Shown: in pieces, positions 1 to 8,582 of the stretch
Layout of the letters: each line of letters opens with the position of its first letter
Numbering within the stretch: position 1 is the stretch's first letter
From: Mesorhizobium sp. WSM4311
Lineage (GTDB): Bacteria; Pseudomonadota; Alphaproteobacteria; Rhizobiales; Rhizobiaceae
DNA length: 64,000 bases
Direction of reading: 5' to 3'
Assembly: GCF_002295115.1 (NCBI RefSeq)
Contig: NZ_NSFV01000003.1
Coordinates: 248,001-312,000, forward strand
Notes under the pieces: model-generated
What the model was told of the DNA's origin: nothing
Database searches by the model: none
What the model saw: the letters and a program-made list of their open reading frames with translations, nothing else
Translations under genes and position numbers: made by a program

Positions 1-259
1 GCTTGGCGTAGGGCTGGCCGATGACATAGTCGTCGAGAACCTTGAGGATCTCCTGCGGTGTCGGCACGCCCTCGCGCGACTTCACCATCGAGGTCTTGTT
101 CTCCTCGCGGATGATGTCCATGCAGAGCTCGACGCATTCGTCGCAGATGAAGACCGTCGGGCCGGCGATCAGCTTGCGCACCTCATGCTGGCTTTTGCCG
201 CAAAACGAGCAATAAAGCGTGTTCTTCGAGTCACCGCTGTTGTTGCCGACCTTGCTCAT
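1..259 (-). CDS. clpX: ClpX, ATP-dependent Clp protease ATP-binding subunit (N-terminal part, cut by window edge)
   Basis: About the first 86 residues are present; the rest lies beyond position 1. ClpX is the AAA+ unfoldase that recognises substrates and feeds them to ClpP in the cytoplasm. The visible part is the N-terminal zinc-binding domain, with Cys17/Cys20 (CSFC) and Cys39/Cys42 (CDEC), followed by the conserved link into the AAA+ module (VLDDYVIGQ). The ATG at 259 is preceded by an AGGA ribosome-binding site. clpP lies 295 bp upstream on the same strand, so clpX probably also has its own promoter in 260-554, but I could not define one. Identification is secure. Confidence 0.97.
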
Positions 260-554
260 TTTCCTGTCCTTTCATCGCCGCCCGCCGATGGTCTGGCTGA
301 AAGGGCGCATACTCTATTTATCGCGGGAATCCGCCGCCGCCAGTGTCCCGGCTCCCGCAACGTATTCCGTACGAAACACAAATCAGAAAACGTGGCAATG
401 ATTCGCAGCAACCCCACACAAAGCTAAGCCGTCGAAAATCAACATAGCCTTAACGTAGGCAATCCCGACCGTCGAGGGAACAGCCAATTGTGGCCGAAAT
501 GCCGCAAGACGCGCCAAAAGCGCGTGATGGTGTCATCCAACTGCCACCAAGCCC

Positions 555-1184
555 TTATGCCACGGCGCTTTCAACCGGCTCGCGCGACGAAATGACCTTG
601 TCGATGAGGCCGAAATCCTTGGCTTCGTCGGCGGTCATGAAATGGTCGCGGTCGAGCGTGCGTTCGATCTCCTCGTAGCTCTTGCCGGTGTGCTTGACAT
701 AGACCTCGTTGAGACGGCGCTTCAGCTTGACGATATCCATGGCATGGCGCTCGATGTCGGAGGCTTGGCCCTGGAAGCCGCCGGACGGCTGGTGAACCAT
801 GATGCGGGCGTTCGGCGTGGCGAAGCGCATGTCCTTATGGCCGGCGGTCAAAAGCAGCGAGCCCATCGAGGCCGCCTGGCCGATGCAGAGCGTCGACACG
901 GCCGGCTTGATGAACTGCATGGTGTCGTAGATCGCCATGCCCGAAGTGACCACGCCACCCGGCGAATTGATGTAGAGGTTGATTTCCTTCTTCGGATTTT
1001 CGGCTTCGAGGAACAGGAGCTGCGCGCAGACCAGCGTCGCCATGCCGTCCTCGACCGGACCGGTGATGAAAATGATGCGCTCCTTGAGGAGGCGCGAGAA
1101 GATGTCGTAGGCCCGCTCGCCGCGATTGGTCTGTTCGACCACCATCGGAACGAGGTTCATGTAGGTTTCGACGGGGTTTTTCAT
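555..1184 (-). CDS. clpP: ClpP, ATP-dependent Clp protease proteolytic subunit
   Basis: 209 aa serine peptidase of family S14, which forms the tetradecameric proteolytic chamber that works with ClpX or ClpA. The catalytic triad is complete: Ser106 in GQAASMGS, His131 in [10 protein letters not shown] and Asp180 in LDRDHF, each offset by nine residues from E. coli numbering. The length is normal for the family. The order clpP-clpX on one strand is the usual alphaproteobacterial one. A heat-shock-like promoter is visible about 80 bp upstream of the start. Nothing odd is seen. Confidence 0.98.
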   Translation of the reverse strand: MKNPVETYMNLVPMVVEQTNRGERAYDIFSRLLKERIIFITGPVEDGMATLVCAQLLFLEAENPKKEINLYINSPGGVVTSGMAIYDTMQFIKPAVSTLCIGQAASMGSLLLTAGHKDMRFATPNARIMVHQPSGGFQGQASDIERHAMDIVKLKRRLNEVYVKHTGKSYEEIERTLDRDHFMTADEAKDFGLIDKVISSREPVESAVA

Positions 1185-1265
1185 CAGTTATCTCTTATCT
1201 CGCGGTGGGATTCCGGCGCCGGGAATGCTGGCAGATCGGGCAGAATCGGTTCTGGATCGTTGTTC

Positions 1266-1298
1266 CGTAGATAGGATGCCGGCTCATCCTTGTGCAAG
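1266..1298 (-). promoter_or_regulatory. Candidate RpoH (sigma-32-like) promoter of clpP
   Basis: Read on the minus strand, CTTG (1298-1295) is followed after 19 bp by CCTATCTACG (1275-1266). The downstream element fits the alphaproteobacterial heat-shock -10 pattern CYTATNTNNG exactly. The -35 core CTTG is right, but the spacer is one or two bases longer than the 17-18 I remember for this class. clpP is a usual heat-shock gene, which supports the reading. The rest of the 338-bp gap between clpP and the next gene (1185-1522) holds nothing else I can name. Confidence 0.42.
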
Positions 1299-1522
1299 GC
1301 CGACCCGTCCTAGCCATCTGGGTAAGTCGAATCAAGCTTTACGGCCAAGGATTCGCATCGCTGACGCTTGCGCCGGTCAAGGGCAGACGGTACCGGCCCG
1401 CAACGTAGCAGTTTCTTAACCGCGTCACTTAACGAAATGCGCCAAAACCGCTTTTCTGAGCGGCGTCTTTCCCTACAATTCAACGTTGAACTTGTGCCTG
1501 CGGTTCAAACAGGGGGAGTGTC

Positions 1523-2113
1523 ATGTTCAGGAGAAGCGCATCCTTCGCCATTGCCGGGCTGGCCATGCTCGGCACGACTTCGCAGACGGCGGCCGGCGAC
1601 GGCGCGGTGGAATGCTACGAACCGGTCCGCACGCCTGACCTCTACGACACGGTCTATGAAGACGTGATGGTCAGCCCGCCGGGCCAACAGGTCGACTACA
1701 CCCCGCCCATCTACGGCACACGCGAACGCGTGGTGATGACCGTTCCGGCGCAGGTGACCTACGAAATCGTGCCCGCCGTCACCCGCACCGTCTACCACAC
1801 GGTGAGGGTCGACGACGGCGGCTATTCCTGGGAATGGCGCGTCATCCATGGCCGCAAGGTGCTGTGCAAGGTCTGGCACAAGGCGCGCTACGGGCGCGTC
1901 GCCGAGACGGTGGTGATCCAGCCTGAACGTACGCGGCGGGTCGTCATCCCGGCGCAATATGACAGGATCGCCGAGGAAGTCCTGGTGCAGCCGGAGCAAA
2001 GGCGCGTCATCGACGTCCCTGCCTCCTACCAGACCGTCGCGCGGCGCGTGCTGGTCCGCGAAGGGTCGTCGGGCTGGCGGCGCGTGCATATTCCGAGGCA
2101 CTGCCAGGATTAG
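1523..2113 (+). CDS. Exported protein made of 23-residue repeats, function unknown
   Basis: 196 aa. Residues 1-24 look like a Sec signal peptide (positively charged start, hydrophobic core, AxA-like end TAAG). The mature part is built from 23-residue units beginning with Tyr: residues 41-63, 64-86, 123-145, 146-168 and 169-191. A 36-residue insert rich in Trp and aromatic residues (87-122) separates the second and third units. The best-conserved units follow the pattern Y-x-x-[VI]-A-x-x-V-[VL]-[VI]-[QR], then a basic stretch and a Val/Ile-Pro end. Three cysteines (31, 115, 194) could form disulfides in the periplasm. I recognise similar repeats from envelope proteins of Rhizobiales but cannot assign a function. 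It stands alone, with 110 bp before the next gene. Confidence 0.8.
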   Translation: MFRRSASFAIAGLAMLGTTSQTAAGDGAVECYEPVRTPDLYDTVYEDVMVSPPGQQVDYTPPIYGTRERVVMTVPAQVTYEIVPAVTRTVYHTVRVDDGGYSWEWRVIHGRKVLCKVWHKARYGRVAETVVIQPERTRRVVIPAQYDRIAEEVLVQPEQRRVIDVPASYQTVARRVLVREGSSGWRRVHIPRHCQD

Positions 2114-2224
2114 CTGCCTTCACGCCGATCACGGCCACCAAATAGTTCCTAATGATGAGAGGTTGTTGGATTTCGACCGGAACGATAGCCTGCGCCCCGG
2201 CAGCATTTCGGCGGGGCTGAGAAC

Positions 2225-3604
2225 ATGCGCGACCTGGAAGTTTCCAATCAAGAACTATCAGATCTTGCGGACGAAGCCATGGGGCTCGCCAAAAGCTATT
2301 GGGCGTCTCTTGAGGGGCGTCGGACGTACCCGTTGACCAGCGGCAAACACACGACCGAACTCTTCTCGCGACCTTGGCTCGAGAACGGTCGAGGTCGAGA
2401 AGTCTTGCAGGACTTCAAGTCGATCTCGGAGCACGTGCGACCTTCCACAGGCAGATTCTTCGGTTACGTCGTCGGCTCGGGCGAGCCGGTCGGCGCGCTG
2501 GGAGAGTTGCTCGCTGCGGCGCTCAATCAGAATGTGACCTCGTGGCGATCGGCGCCGGCGGCGACATCGATCGAACGCGCCGTTGTCGGATGGCTGGCGG
2601 AGGCTGTTGGCTGCGCCGGATTTACCGGCAGCCTGTGCGGCGGCGGCTCGACGGCCAACCTCATGGCCTTGGCGATGGCGAGGGAAGCGAAGTTGCCCGC
2701 CAACGAAACAGGTGCACGGCCCTGCGTGGTCTATGCTTCCGAACAAGTGCACATGTCCATTCCCAAGGCCGTCGCTCTGCTCGGCATCGGCAGAAAAAAC
2801 CTTCGCCTGATCCCTGTCGACGACAAATTCAGAATGCGACCGGATGCTCTCCAGGCAGCAATTGTTGCCGACCGCGAGGCCGGGAACATGCCCATCGCCA
2901 TCGTGGCCACCGTCGGCACCATCATCTCCGGCGCGATTGATCGCCTCCCCGAAATTGCGGACATCGCCGGCAGGGAAGCGCTCTGGATGCATGTCGATGG
3001 TGCCTATGGAGGACTGGCGGCCCTGGCGGTGCCGGAAAAGTTCCAGGGGTTGTCTTCAGCCGATTCGCTGTCGCTCGATGCGCATAAATGGCTCTATCAG
3101 CCACTCGATTGCGGCTGTCTGCTTTATCGCCACCCAGAGATCGCGCGAACGACCTTTTCGCACAGCGACGACTACGTCAGGATACTGAGCGATGACCCTA
3201 CCGAAGCATTTGCCTTCTTCGAGGAGTCGATCGAACTCTCTCGACGCTTCCGTGCGTTGAAGCTCTGGATGTCGCTGCAGTACCACGGACGCCGCGCCTA
3301 TCGCGAAGCCATCACGCGCGATCTCCGCCATGCGCAGATGCTCGCCCAGGCAATCGCGTCGCAGCCGGAGCTGGAACAGCTTGCGCCGGTATCGCTAAGC
3401 GCCGTCTGTTTCCGCCACCGCTCGAAGGACAACGAAGCCATCCTGCGCCGCGTGATCGCGCGCGGCCGGGTGTATCTGTCGAACGCGACGATCAACGGTC
3501 ACTTCGCGCTGCGGGCGTGTTTCGTCAATCACAGAACGACCCCAGATGATGTGCGGGCGATTGTGTCCGAAGTCATGGCCGCCGCCGACGCGCTCAATCG
3601 CTAA
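2225..3604 (+). CDS. Pyridoxal-dependent decarboxylase (aromatic-L-amino-acid decarboxylase family)
   Basis: 459 aa, group II PLP decarboxylase (the DDC/TDC/glutamate decarboxylase superfamily). The PLP lysine is Lys288 in LDAHKWLYQ. The cofactor aspartate is in HVDGAYGG, and the glycine/serine-rich phosphate-binding stretch is near residue 140 (LCGGGSTANLMAL). These proteins remove the carboxyl group of amino acids such as Tyr, Trp, DOPA or Glu to give amines; the substrate cannot be read from the sequence. The ATG at 2225 follows a GGGG/GAG ribosome-binding region. The next genes are an FAD-dependent oxidase (opposite strand) and a P450, so a role in making or breaking down an amine is possible but unproven. 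Confidence 0.88.
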   Translation: MRDLEVSNQELSDLADEAMGLAKSYWASLEGRRTYPLTSGKHTTELFSRPWLENGRGREVLQDFKSISEHVRPSTGRFFGYVVGSGEPVGALGELLAAALNQNVTSWRSAPAATSIERAVVGWLAEAVGCAGFTGSLCGGGSTANLMALAMAREAKLPANETGARPCVVYASEQVHMSIPKAVALLGIGRKNLRLIPVDDKFRMRPDALQAAIVADREAGNMPIAIVATVGTIISGAIDRLPEIADIAGREALWMHVDGAYGGLAALAVPEKFQGLSSADSLSLDAHKWLYQPLDCGCLLYRHPEIARTTFSHSDDYVRILSDDPTEAFAFFEESIELSRRFRALKLWMSLQYHGRRAYREAITRDLRHAQMLAQAIASQPELEQLAPVSLSAVCFRHRSKDNEAILRRVIARGRVYLSNATINGHFALRACFVNHRTTPDDVRAIVSEVMAAADALNR

Positions 3605-3633
3605 GCCGCCGCGAGTCTTCGATCTGGTGCGGT

Positions 3634-4737
3634 TCAGGCCACCTCCGCCCGGAGCCACGCCTTCAGGCCGGCGATGTCGCCATCGCCAACGGCGACGGCT
3701 ACGCGCCTGCCGACCGCGGCACCGAACTTGTAGCCATGGCCAGAGCAGGCCGAGACAACAAGGCACTTGCCCTTCGCATGCGCCATGAATTTCTCATCGG
3801 CGGTGAAGGTGTAGGCGCAGGTGACCACCTCGGTCACCTCATATTCCTGGATGCGGGCGATCGGCGGCGAAAACAGGTTGCGGATCGCCTCGCCCTCGCC
3901 CGGCACCGGCTGACGGTTCCAGTCGGCGTCGCTGGTCGGCACCCTGTGCAGACCTGAGCCGAATTTCATGCCGGCACCGCCGGAGGGCGGGATGACGTAG
4001 CCATCGACAGCGCCGCCGACGTCGAGGACGACCGGTGCCGCCTCCCAGGCCGCCTTCAGCTCGGCCGGCGGTTCGACATAGGCAAGGGCTGTTCGATAGG
4101 TCTTCAGTTCGCCGCCCAGTTCCGGAAGCAGCTTCAGCACCCAGGCGCCAGCGGCGACGACGACGCGGTCGGCCTGCATGGCTTCGCCGCTTTCGAGCAC
4201 GATGCGGCCAGTGTCGGAGTCGATCGCGGTCACCTTGCTGTGTTCGTAGACATTGGCGCCGTTGGTACGCAGCCAGGCGGCAAGGCCGGAAGCGATCTTG
4301 CGGCAGTGGAGCGCGCCGCCCTCCGGCGAATAATAGGCATAGCGGAACGTGCCCGGCTCGAGGAAAGGCCAGCGCTTGACCGCGGCGTCGGGCTCGAACA
4401 GTTCGAACGGAAAATTCCCCTCCTCCAGGCCCTCGCGGTATTCCTCGGCCTCGTCGCCCGGTTCGCGCGAAATGCAGACGAATCCGCGCGCATCGAGGTG
4501 GCTTTCGCCGAGATCGGCCCACATCTCGTCCCAGGCCTCATAGGCTTCGGTGATCAGCCGGCCGTAGCCGGTTCCGGCGCGGTAGGCGCGGCGGATGATG
4601 CGGTGATGGTCGCCGGACGCGGCCAGCGGATTGGGGATCGGCCCCTGCTCGACGATCGACACACCGTGGCCGGCCTTGACCAGCGACCACGCCGTGGAGA
4701 GCCCGGCAATCCCCGCGCCGACAACGATCACGTTCAT
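3634..4737 (-). CDS. FAD-dependent oxidoreductase of the DAO family (sarcosine/amino-acid oxidase-like)
   Basis: 367 aa. The N terminus carries the dinucleotide-binding GxGxxG (VVGAGIAGLSTAWSL, residues about 5-20) and the acidic end of the second strand (IVEQG). The overall length and layout match monomeric sarcosine oxidase, N-methyltryptophan oxidase and DadA-like proteins. These transfer electrons from amines or amino acids to oxygen or a carrier. A C-terminal SACSGHGYKFGAAVGR stretch matches the FAD-contact region of this family. It converges with the decarboxylase and is divergent from the P450 across 102 bp, so those two could share a control region. The substrate is unknown. Confidence 0.85.
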   Translation of the reverse strand: MNVIVVGAGIAGLSTAWSLVKAGHGVSIVEQGPIPNPLAASGDHHRIIRRAYRAGTGYGRLITEAYEAWDEMWADLGESHLDARGFVCISREPGDEAEEYREGLEEGNFPFELFEPDAAVKRWPFLEPGTFRYAYYSPEGGALHCRKIASGLAAWLRTNGANVYEHSKVTAIDSDTGRIVLESGEAMQADRVVVAAGAWVLKLLPELGGELKTYRTALAYVEPPAELKAAWEAAPVVLDVGGAVDGYVIPPSGGAGMKFGSGLHRVPTSDADWNRQPVPGEGEAIRNLFSPPIARIQEYEVTEVVTCAYTFTADEKFMAHAKGKCLVVSACSGHGYKFGAAVGRRVAVAVGDGDIAGLKAWLRAEVA

Positions 4738-4839
4738 CCGCTCAGACCTTCCGCGCGCATTGGCTGGCTCAATTCATTGGAGTGCGGGCGCCAACATACG
4801 GTCTGGAATGCGGCTGGCAAGCCGCGCTATGGGTCGGGC

Positions 4840-6090
4840 ATGACCAATTCGACGCTCCCCTATCTGGCCTTTGATCCAGCCACTCTCCGGCTGCGGCTCG
4901 ACCCGCACGAGCCGGCTTTCTTCCTGAACCCGTACGAGGCCTACGCCTTCCTGCACGGCGTCTCGAACGCCTTCTTTTGGGAGGAATTCGGCGTCTGGTG
5001 CTTTGGCGGCTTCGACAATGTCAATCGGCTGCTGCGCGACCGCCGCTTCGGCCGCCAGAACCCGGCCGGCATTCCAGACAGCCGTGGTGTCGGCCAGGAC
5101 CGCAGCCATCTCAAGGCGTTCGACGGCATTGAAGCCAACTCCATGCTCGAATTGGAACCCCCGGTGCACACGCGTCTGAGAACCTTGGTCAACCGGGCCT
5201 TCGTCTCGCGCCAGGTCGAACGGCTGCGGCCACGGGTCGAGGCGCTCGCCAACGAGCTGATCAACCGCTTTGACCCGGCCGGACCGGTCGACCTTTTGCC
5301 TGCCTTCGCTTCTCCCCTGCCGATCACCATCATCGCCGAAATGCTCGGCGTGCCGGTCAAGATGGGCCCGCAACTTCTCAAATGGTCCCATCAAATGGTC
5401 GCCATGTACATTCATGGCCGCACGCGCGAGACCGAGGAGACGGCCAACCGCGCCGCGAGCGAATTTGCCGATTTCCTGCGCGGCTACGTCACCGAGCGGC
5501 GCAACAATCCCGGCGACGACCTCCTGTCGCTGCTGATTTCGGCACAGGAGGACGGCCAGAGGCTGTCCGAGGACGAAATGGTGTCCTCGGCAATCCTGCT
5601 GCTCAATGCCGGCCATGAAGCGACCGTGCATCAGACCGGCAACGCGGTGCGCTCGATCCTGGCGCAAGGCGGCGATCCCAGCCGCTTCTTCACCTCGGCG
5701 GAAGCGACCGCCGCAACCGTCGAGGAATGCCTGCGCTTCGACGCGCCGCTGCATATGTTCACGCGCTACGCCTACCAGGAAATCGAGATTGCACCCGGCA
5801 TCATCGTGCAGCCGGGCCAGACCATCGGGCTTTTGCTCGGCATGGCCAATCATGATCCGCACGCTTTTGCCGAACCGCAGGCCTTCCGGCCGGACCGGAG
5901 CGACCAGAAGAACGTGTCCTTCGGCGCCGGCATCCATTTCTGCATCGGCGCGCCGCTGGCCCGGCTCGAACTGCAGGTGTCGTTGAGGACTTTGTTCGAG
6001 CGGCACCCGCGGTTGCATCTTGCCGAGACCCCGCGCTTCCGCGACACTTACCACTTCCATGGGCTGGAAACGCTCGCCGTCGGCTTCTGA
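4840..6090 (+). CDS. Cytochrome P450
   Basis: 416 aa soluble bacterial class I P450. All signatures are present: the I-helix AGHEAT oxygen-activation motif, the ExxR motif in EECLR, and the heme-ligand loop FGAGIHFCIGAPLAR with the cysteine ligand. The frame stays open far upstream to 4240, but the ATG at 4840 gives the family's normal length and N terminus, and the upstream part runs antisense through the FAD oxidase. No ferredoxin or reductase gene is adjacent, so redox partners must be encoded elsewhere. Substrate unknown; nearby amine-type enzymes are only a hint. Confidence 0.93.
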   Translation: MTNSTLPYLAFDPATLRLRLDPHEPAFFLNPYEAYAFLHGVSNAFFWEEFGVWCFGGFDNVNRLLRDRRFGRQNPAGIPDSRGVGQDRSHLKAFDGIEANSMLELEPPVHTRLRTLVNRAFVSRQVERLRPRVEALANELINRFDPAGPVDLLPAFASPLPITIIAEMLGVPVKMGPQLLKWSHQMVAMYIHGRTRETEETANRAASEFADFLRGYVTERRNNPGDDLLSLLISAQEDGQRLSEDEMVSSAILLLNAGHEATVHQTGNAVRSILAQGGDPSRFFTSAEATAATVEECLRFDAPLHMFTRYAYQEIEIAPGIIVQPGQTIGLLLGMANHDPHAFAEPQAFRPDRSDQKNVSFGAGIHFCIGAPLARLELQVSLRTLFERHPRLHLAETPRFRDTYHFHGLETLAVGF

Positions 6091-6268
6091 ACGATCGCGG
6101 GCGAGACTGTTTTGGAGACCGGCGACGGCGTTCGCATTGGCGTAGCTGTGCGCCTGGCTGGGGACCACAGCACTCGCCCACGCCGATATCGAAGTCCAGG
6201 ACGCCGATCTGCTGACGGCGCATGACAAAGCGTCGGAAGCCTGCCCCAGCCAGTTTCCGGCGAAGTGA

Positions 6269-6613
6269 TCACAGCTTGATCACATACTCCTTGCGAGTCG
6301 TTTCAAGCACTTCCCAGCTGCCCTTGAAGCCCGGCCTCAGCACGAAACTGTCACCGGCCTTGACGGTGCGCGCTTCGCCCCCGTCTTCCGAGATCACCGA
6401 AACGCCGGACAGGATGTGGCAGAACTCCCATTCGTCATAGACGATACGCCATTTGCCGGGGGTCGCTTCCCAGATGCCCGCATAGAGGCCGCCGTCCCGC
6501 TCCTCGACGTTCCAGGTGCGGAATTTTGGATCGCCCGAGATCAGGCGATCCGGCGCGGGCGCGCCGGATTCGGGTTCGACGCTCTTGGTGTCGACGGAAA
6601 GGAAAGCGGCCAT
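6269..6613 (-). CDS. Cupin-domain protein (DUF861/EutQ-like)
   Basis: 114 aa single-domain beta-barrel cupin. The core reads EWEFCHILSGVSVISEDGG, then an RPGFKGSWEV end typical of the DUF861 group. Only one His of the usual metal-binding set is obvious, so metal binding is uncertain. The ATG at 6613 lies 7 bp after the metY stop codon, so the two are probably co-transcribed. An in-frame TTG/CTG pair just upstream is an unlikely start. Function unknown; proteins of this group are often small sugar- or amino-acid-derived ligand binders or epimerase-like enzymes. Confidence 0.8.
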   Translation of the reverse strand: MAAFLSVDTKSVEPESGAPAPDRLISGDPKFRTWNVEERDGGLYAGIWEATPGKWRIVYDEWEFCHILSGVSVISEDGGEARTVKAGDSFVLRPGFKGSWEVLETTRKEYVIKL

Positions 6614-6619
6614 CAGCAA

Positions 6620-7900
6620 TCAGACCTTGGCGAGTGCCTGTTCGAGGTCGGCGACGATATCAGTGACATCCTCGATGCCGATCGAAAGCCGCACGGTGTC
6701 CGGGCCGGCGCCGGCCTTGACCTTCTGCTCGTCGGAAAGCTGGCGGTGCGTGGTCGACGCCGGATGGATGACCAGCGACTTGGTGTCGCCGACATTGGCC
6801 AGGTGCGAGAACAGTTCCAGCGCCTCGACGAATTTGACCCCAGCTTCGTAGCCGCCCTTGAGGCCGAAGGTGAACACGGCGCCTGCGCCGAGCGGCGAGT
6901 ATTTCTTCTGCAGCGCATTGTTCTTGTCGCTGGGCAGGCCGGGATAATTCACCCAGGCGACCTTGGGGTGGTTGGACAGCCAGCCGGCAACCGTGACCGC
7001 ATTGTCGCAATGACGCTGCATGCGCAGCGGCAAGGTTTCCAGGCCGGTCAGGATAAGGAAGGCGTTGAAGGGCGAGATCGCCGGGCCGAGGTCGCGCAGG
7101 CCAAGCACGCGCGCGGCGATAGCGAAGGCGAAATTGCCGAAAGTTTCGTGCAGGACGAGGCCGCCATATTCGGGGCGCGGTTCCGACAGCATCGGATATT
7201 TGCCCGACTTCGACCAGTCGAAGGTGCCACCATCGACAATGACGCCGCCGATCGAATTGCCATGGCCGCCGATGAACTTGGTCAGCGAATGCACGACGAT
7301 ATCGGCGCCGTGCTCGATCGGACGGATCAGATAGGGCGAGGCCAGCGTGTTGTCGACGATCAGCGGTAGACCGTGCCTGCGGGCGATGTCGCCGATCTTC
7401 TCGATGTCGACGAAAGTGCCGCCCGGATTGGCCAGGCTCTCGATGAAGATCGCCTTGGTCCTGTCGTCGATCTGGCTTTCGAAGGTCGAGATGTCGTTGG
7501 TGTCGGCCCAACGGACTTCCCAGCCGTAATTCTTGAAGGCATGGCCGAACTGGTTGATCGAACCGCCATAGAGCCTTGTTGCGGCGACGAAATTGTCGCC
7601 CGGCTGCATCAGATTGTGGAACACGATGACCTGCGCGGCGTGGCCTGATGCGACTGCAAGGGCAGCAGTGCCACCCTCGAGTGCCGCAACGCGCTCTTCA
7701 AGCACGGCCTGCGTCGGGTTCATGATACGGGTATAGATGTTGCCAAACGCCTTCAGGCCGAACAGGGACGCGGCGTGGTCGGCATCATCGAAGACGAAGG
7801 AGGTCGTCTGGTAGATCGGCGTGGCGCGCGCGCCGGTGGCCGGATCGGGCTTGGCGCCGGCATGGACGGCGAGCGTGTTGAAACCGGGCGTACGGGTCAC
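6620..7900 (-). CDS. metY: O-acetylhomoserine sulfhydrylase (O-acetylhomoserine aminocarboxypropyltransferase)
   Basis: 426 aa enzyme of the Cys/Met-metabolism PLP family. The PLP lysine is Lys208 in VHSLTKFIGGHG, and the cofactor Asp is in IVDNTLASPY. The N-terminal FNTLAVHAG and the Tyr-containing YTRIMNPT substrate loop, together with the length near 430, point to MetY (sulfide plus O-acetylhomoserine to homocysteine) rather than to MetB or MetC, which are shorter. The 160-bp upstream region has a GGGAGG ribosome-binding site close to the ATG. I looked there for a SAM-II riboswitch and did not find its conserved core. The cupin gene follows directly. Confidence 0.93.
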   Translation of the reverse strand: MTRTPGFNTLAVHAGAKPDPATGARATPIYQTTSFVFDDADHAASLFGLKAFGNIYTRIMNPTQAVLEERVAALEGGTAALAVASGHAAQVIVFHNLMQPGDNFVAATRLYGGSINQFGHAFKNYGWEVRWADTNDISTFESQIDDRTKAIFIESLANPGGTFVDIEKIGDIARRHGLPLIVDNTLASPYLIRPIEHGADIVVHSLTKFIGGHGNSIGGVIVDGGTFDWSKSGKYPMLSEPRPEYGGLVLHETFGNFAFAIAARVLGLRDLGPAISPFNAFLILTGLETLPLRMQRHCDNAVTVAGWLSNHPKVAWVNYPGLPSDKNNALQKKYSPLGAGAVFTFGLKGGYEAGVKFVEALELFSHLANVGDTKSLVIHPASTTHRQLSDEQKVKAGAGPDTVRLSIGIEDVTDIVADLEQALAKV

Positions 7901-8060
7901 TTGAAACCTCCCTCAAGAACTTCTCAGAATTCGCCGGGCATTCTTGGCGAAGCCCGGCTCGGAATGCAAAGAAGAAAATACCCTTCGGCGTGGGACCTTC
8001 GACCAAGCCGCAGGAAAATACGACGCCAGCCGGAATAATTTTGCGCTTCTCGCCCGCGGC

Positions 8061-8582
8061 CTATTTCTGGCGCACGCCGAAACTCTGAAACCCCTGGCGC
8101 ATCAGTGGTTTTTTGGACGACAGCACGCCGGAATTGACGCCGGTCCAGCCGATCTCGCCGGAGAGCTTGCCGTATTCGATCTTCGGACAGCGGTTCATCA
8201 CCACCTTGATGCCGGCCGCTTCGGCGCGAGCGGCGGCCTCGTCATGGCGCACACCGAGCTGCATCCAGACGACTTTCGGCAAGGGATCGAGCCGCAATAC
8301 CTCGTCTACGATGCCCGGCACCGCGGTCGCGGCGCGGAAGATGTCGACCATATCGATCGGCTCCGGAATATCGGCCAGACTGGCATAGGTCATCCGGCCG
8401 AGGATTTCCTTGCCGGCCTGGCCCGGATTGACCGGAAACACCGAAAAGCCCTTGGCCAGCAGGTATTTCAGCACGAAATAGCTCGGCCTTACGTCATTGG
8501 CCGACGCGCCGACCATGGCGATGGTCTTCACCGAATTGAGGATGCCGGCGATGTAGGTGTTGTCGTAGCTATCGTGATTCAT
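8061..8582 (-). CDS. CoA-binding domain protein (YccU family)
   Basis: 173 aa Rossmann-fold protein with the CoA-binding signature IAMVGASANDVRPSYFVLKYL near residues 20-42 and the following FPVNPGQAGKEILG. The family is related to the nucleotide-binding domain of succinyl-CoA synthetase alpha; its cellular role is not settled. The start codon overlaps the stop of the upstream ATPase gene (ATGA, four bases), indicating translational coupling. It is the last gene of the overlapping set 10607-8061, and metY follows after 160 bp on the same strand. Confidence 0.88.
   Translation of the reverse strand: MNHDSYDNTYIAGILNSVKTIAMVGASANDVRPSYFVLKYLLAKGFSVFPVNPGQAGKEILGRMTYASLADIPEPIDMVDIFRAATAVPGIVDEVLRLDPLPKVVWMQLGVRHDEAAARAEAAGIKVVMNRCPKIEYGKLSGEIGWTGVNSGVLSSKKPLMRQGFQSFGVRQK

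Noticed and set aside
4240..4839. N-terminal extension of the P450
   Set aside because: The open frame runs antisense to the FAD oxidase and has no protein-like features; the ATG at 4840 fits the family.
4774..6228. 484-residue minus-strand open frame opposite the P450
   Set aside because: Shadow of a strongly coding plus strand; no ribosome-binding site or recognisable domain.
7901..8060. SAM-II riboswitch before metY
   Set aside because: The conserved pseudoknot core of SAM-II (TTAAACAAGT-type stretch) is absent, although short GC stems exist.
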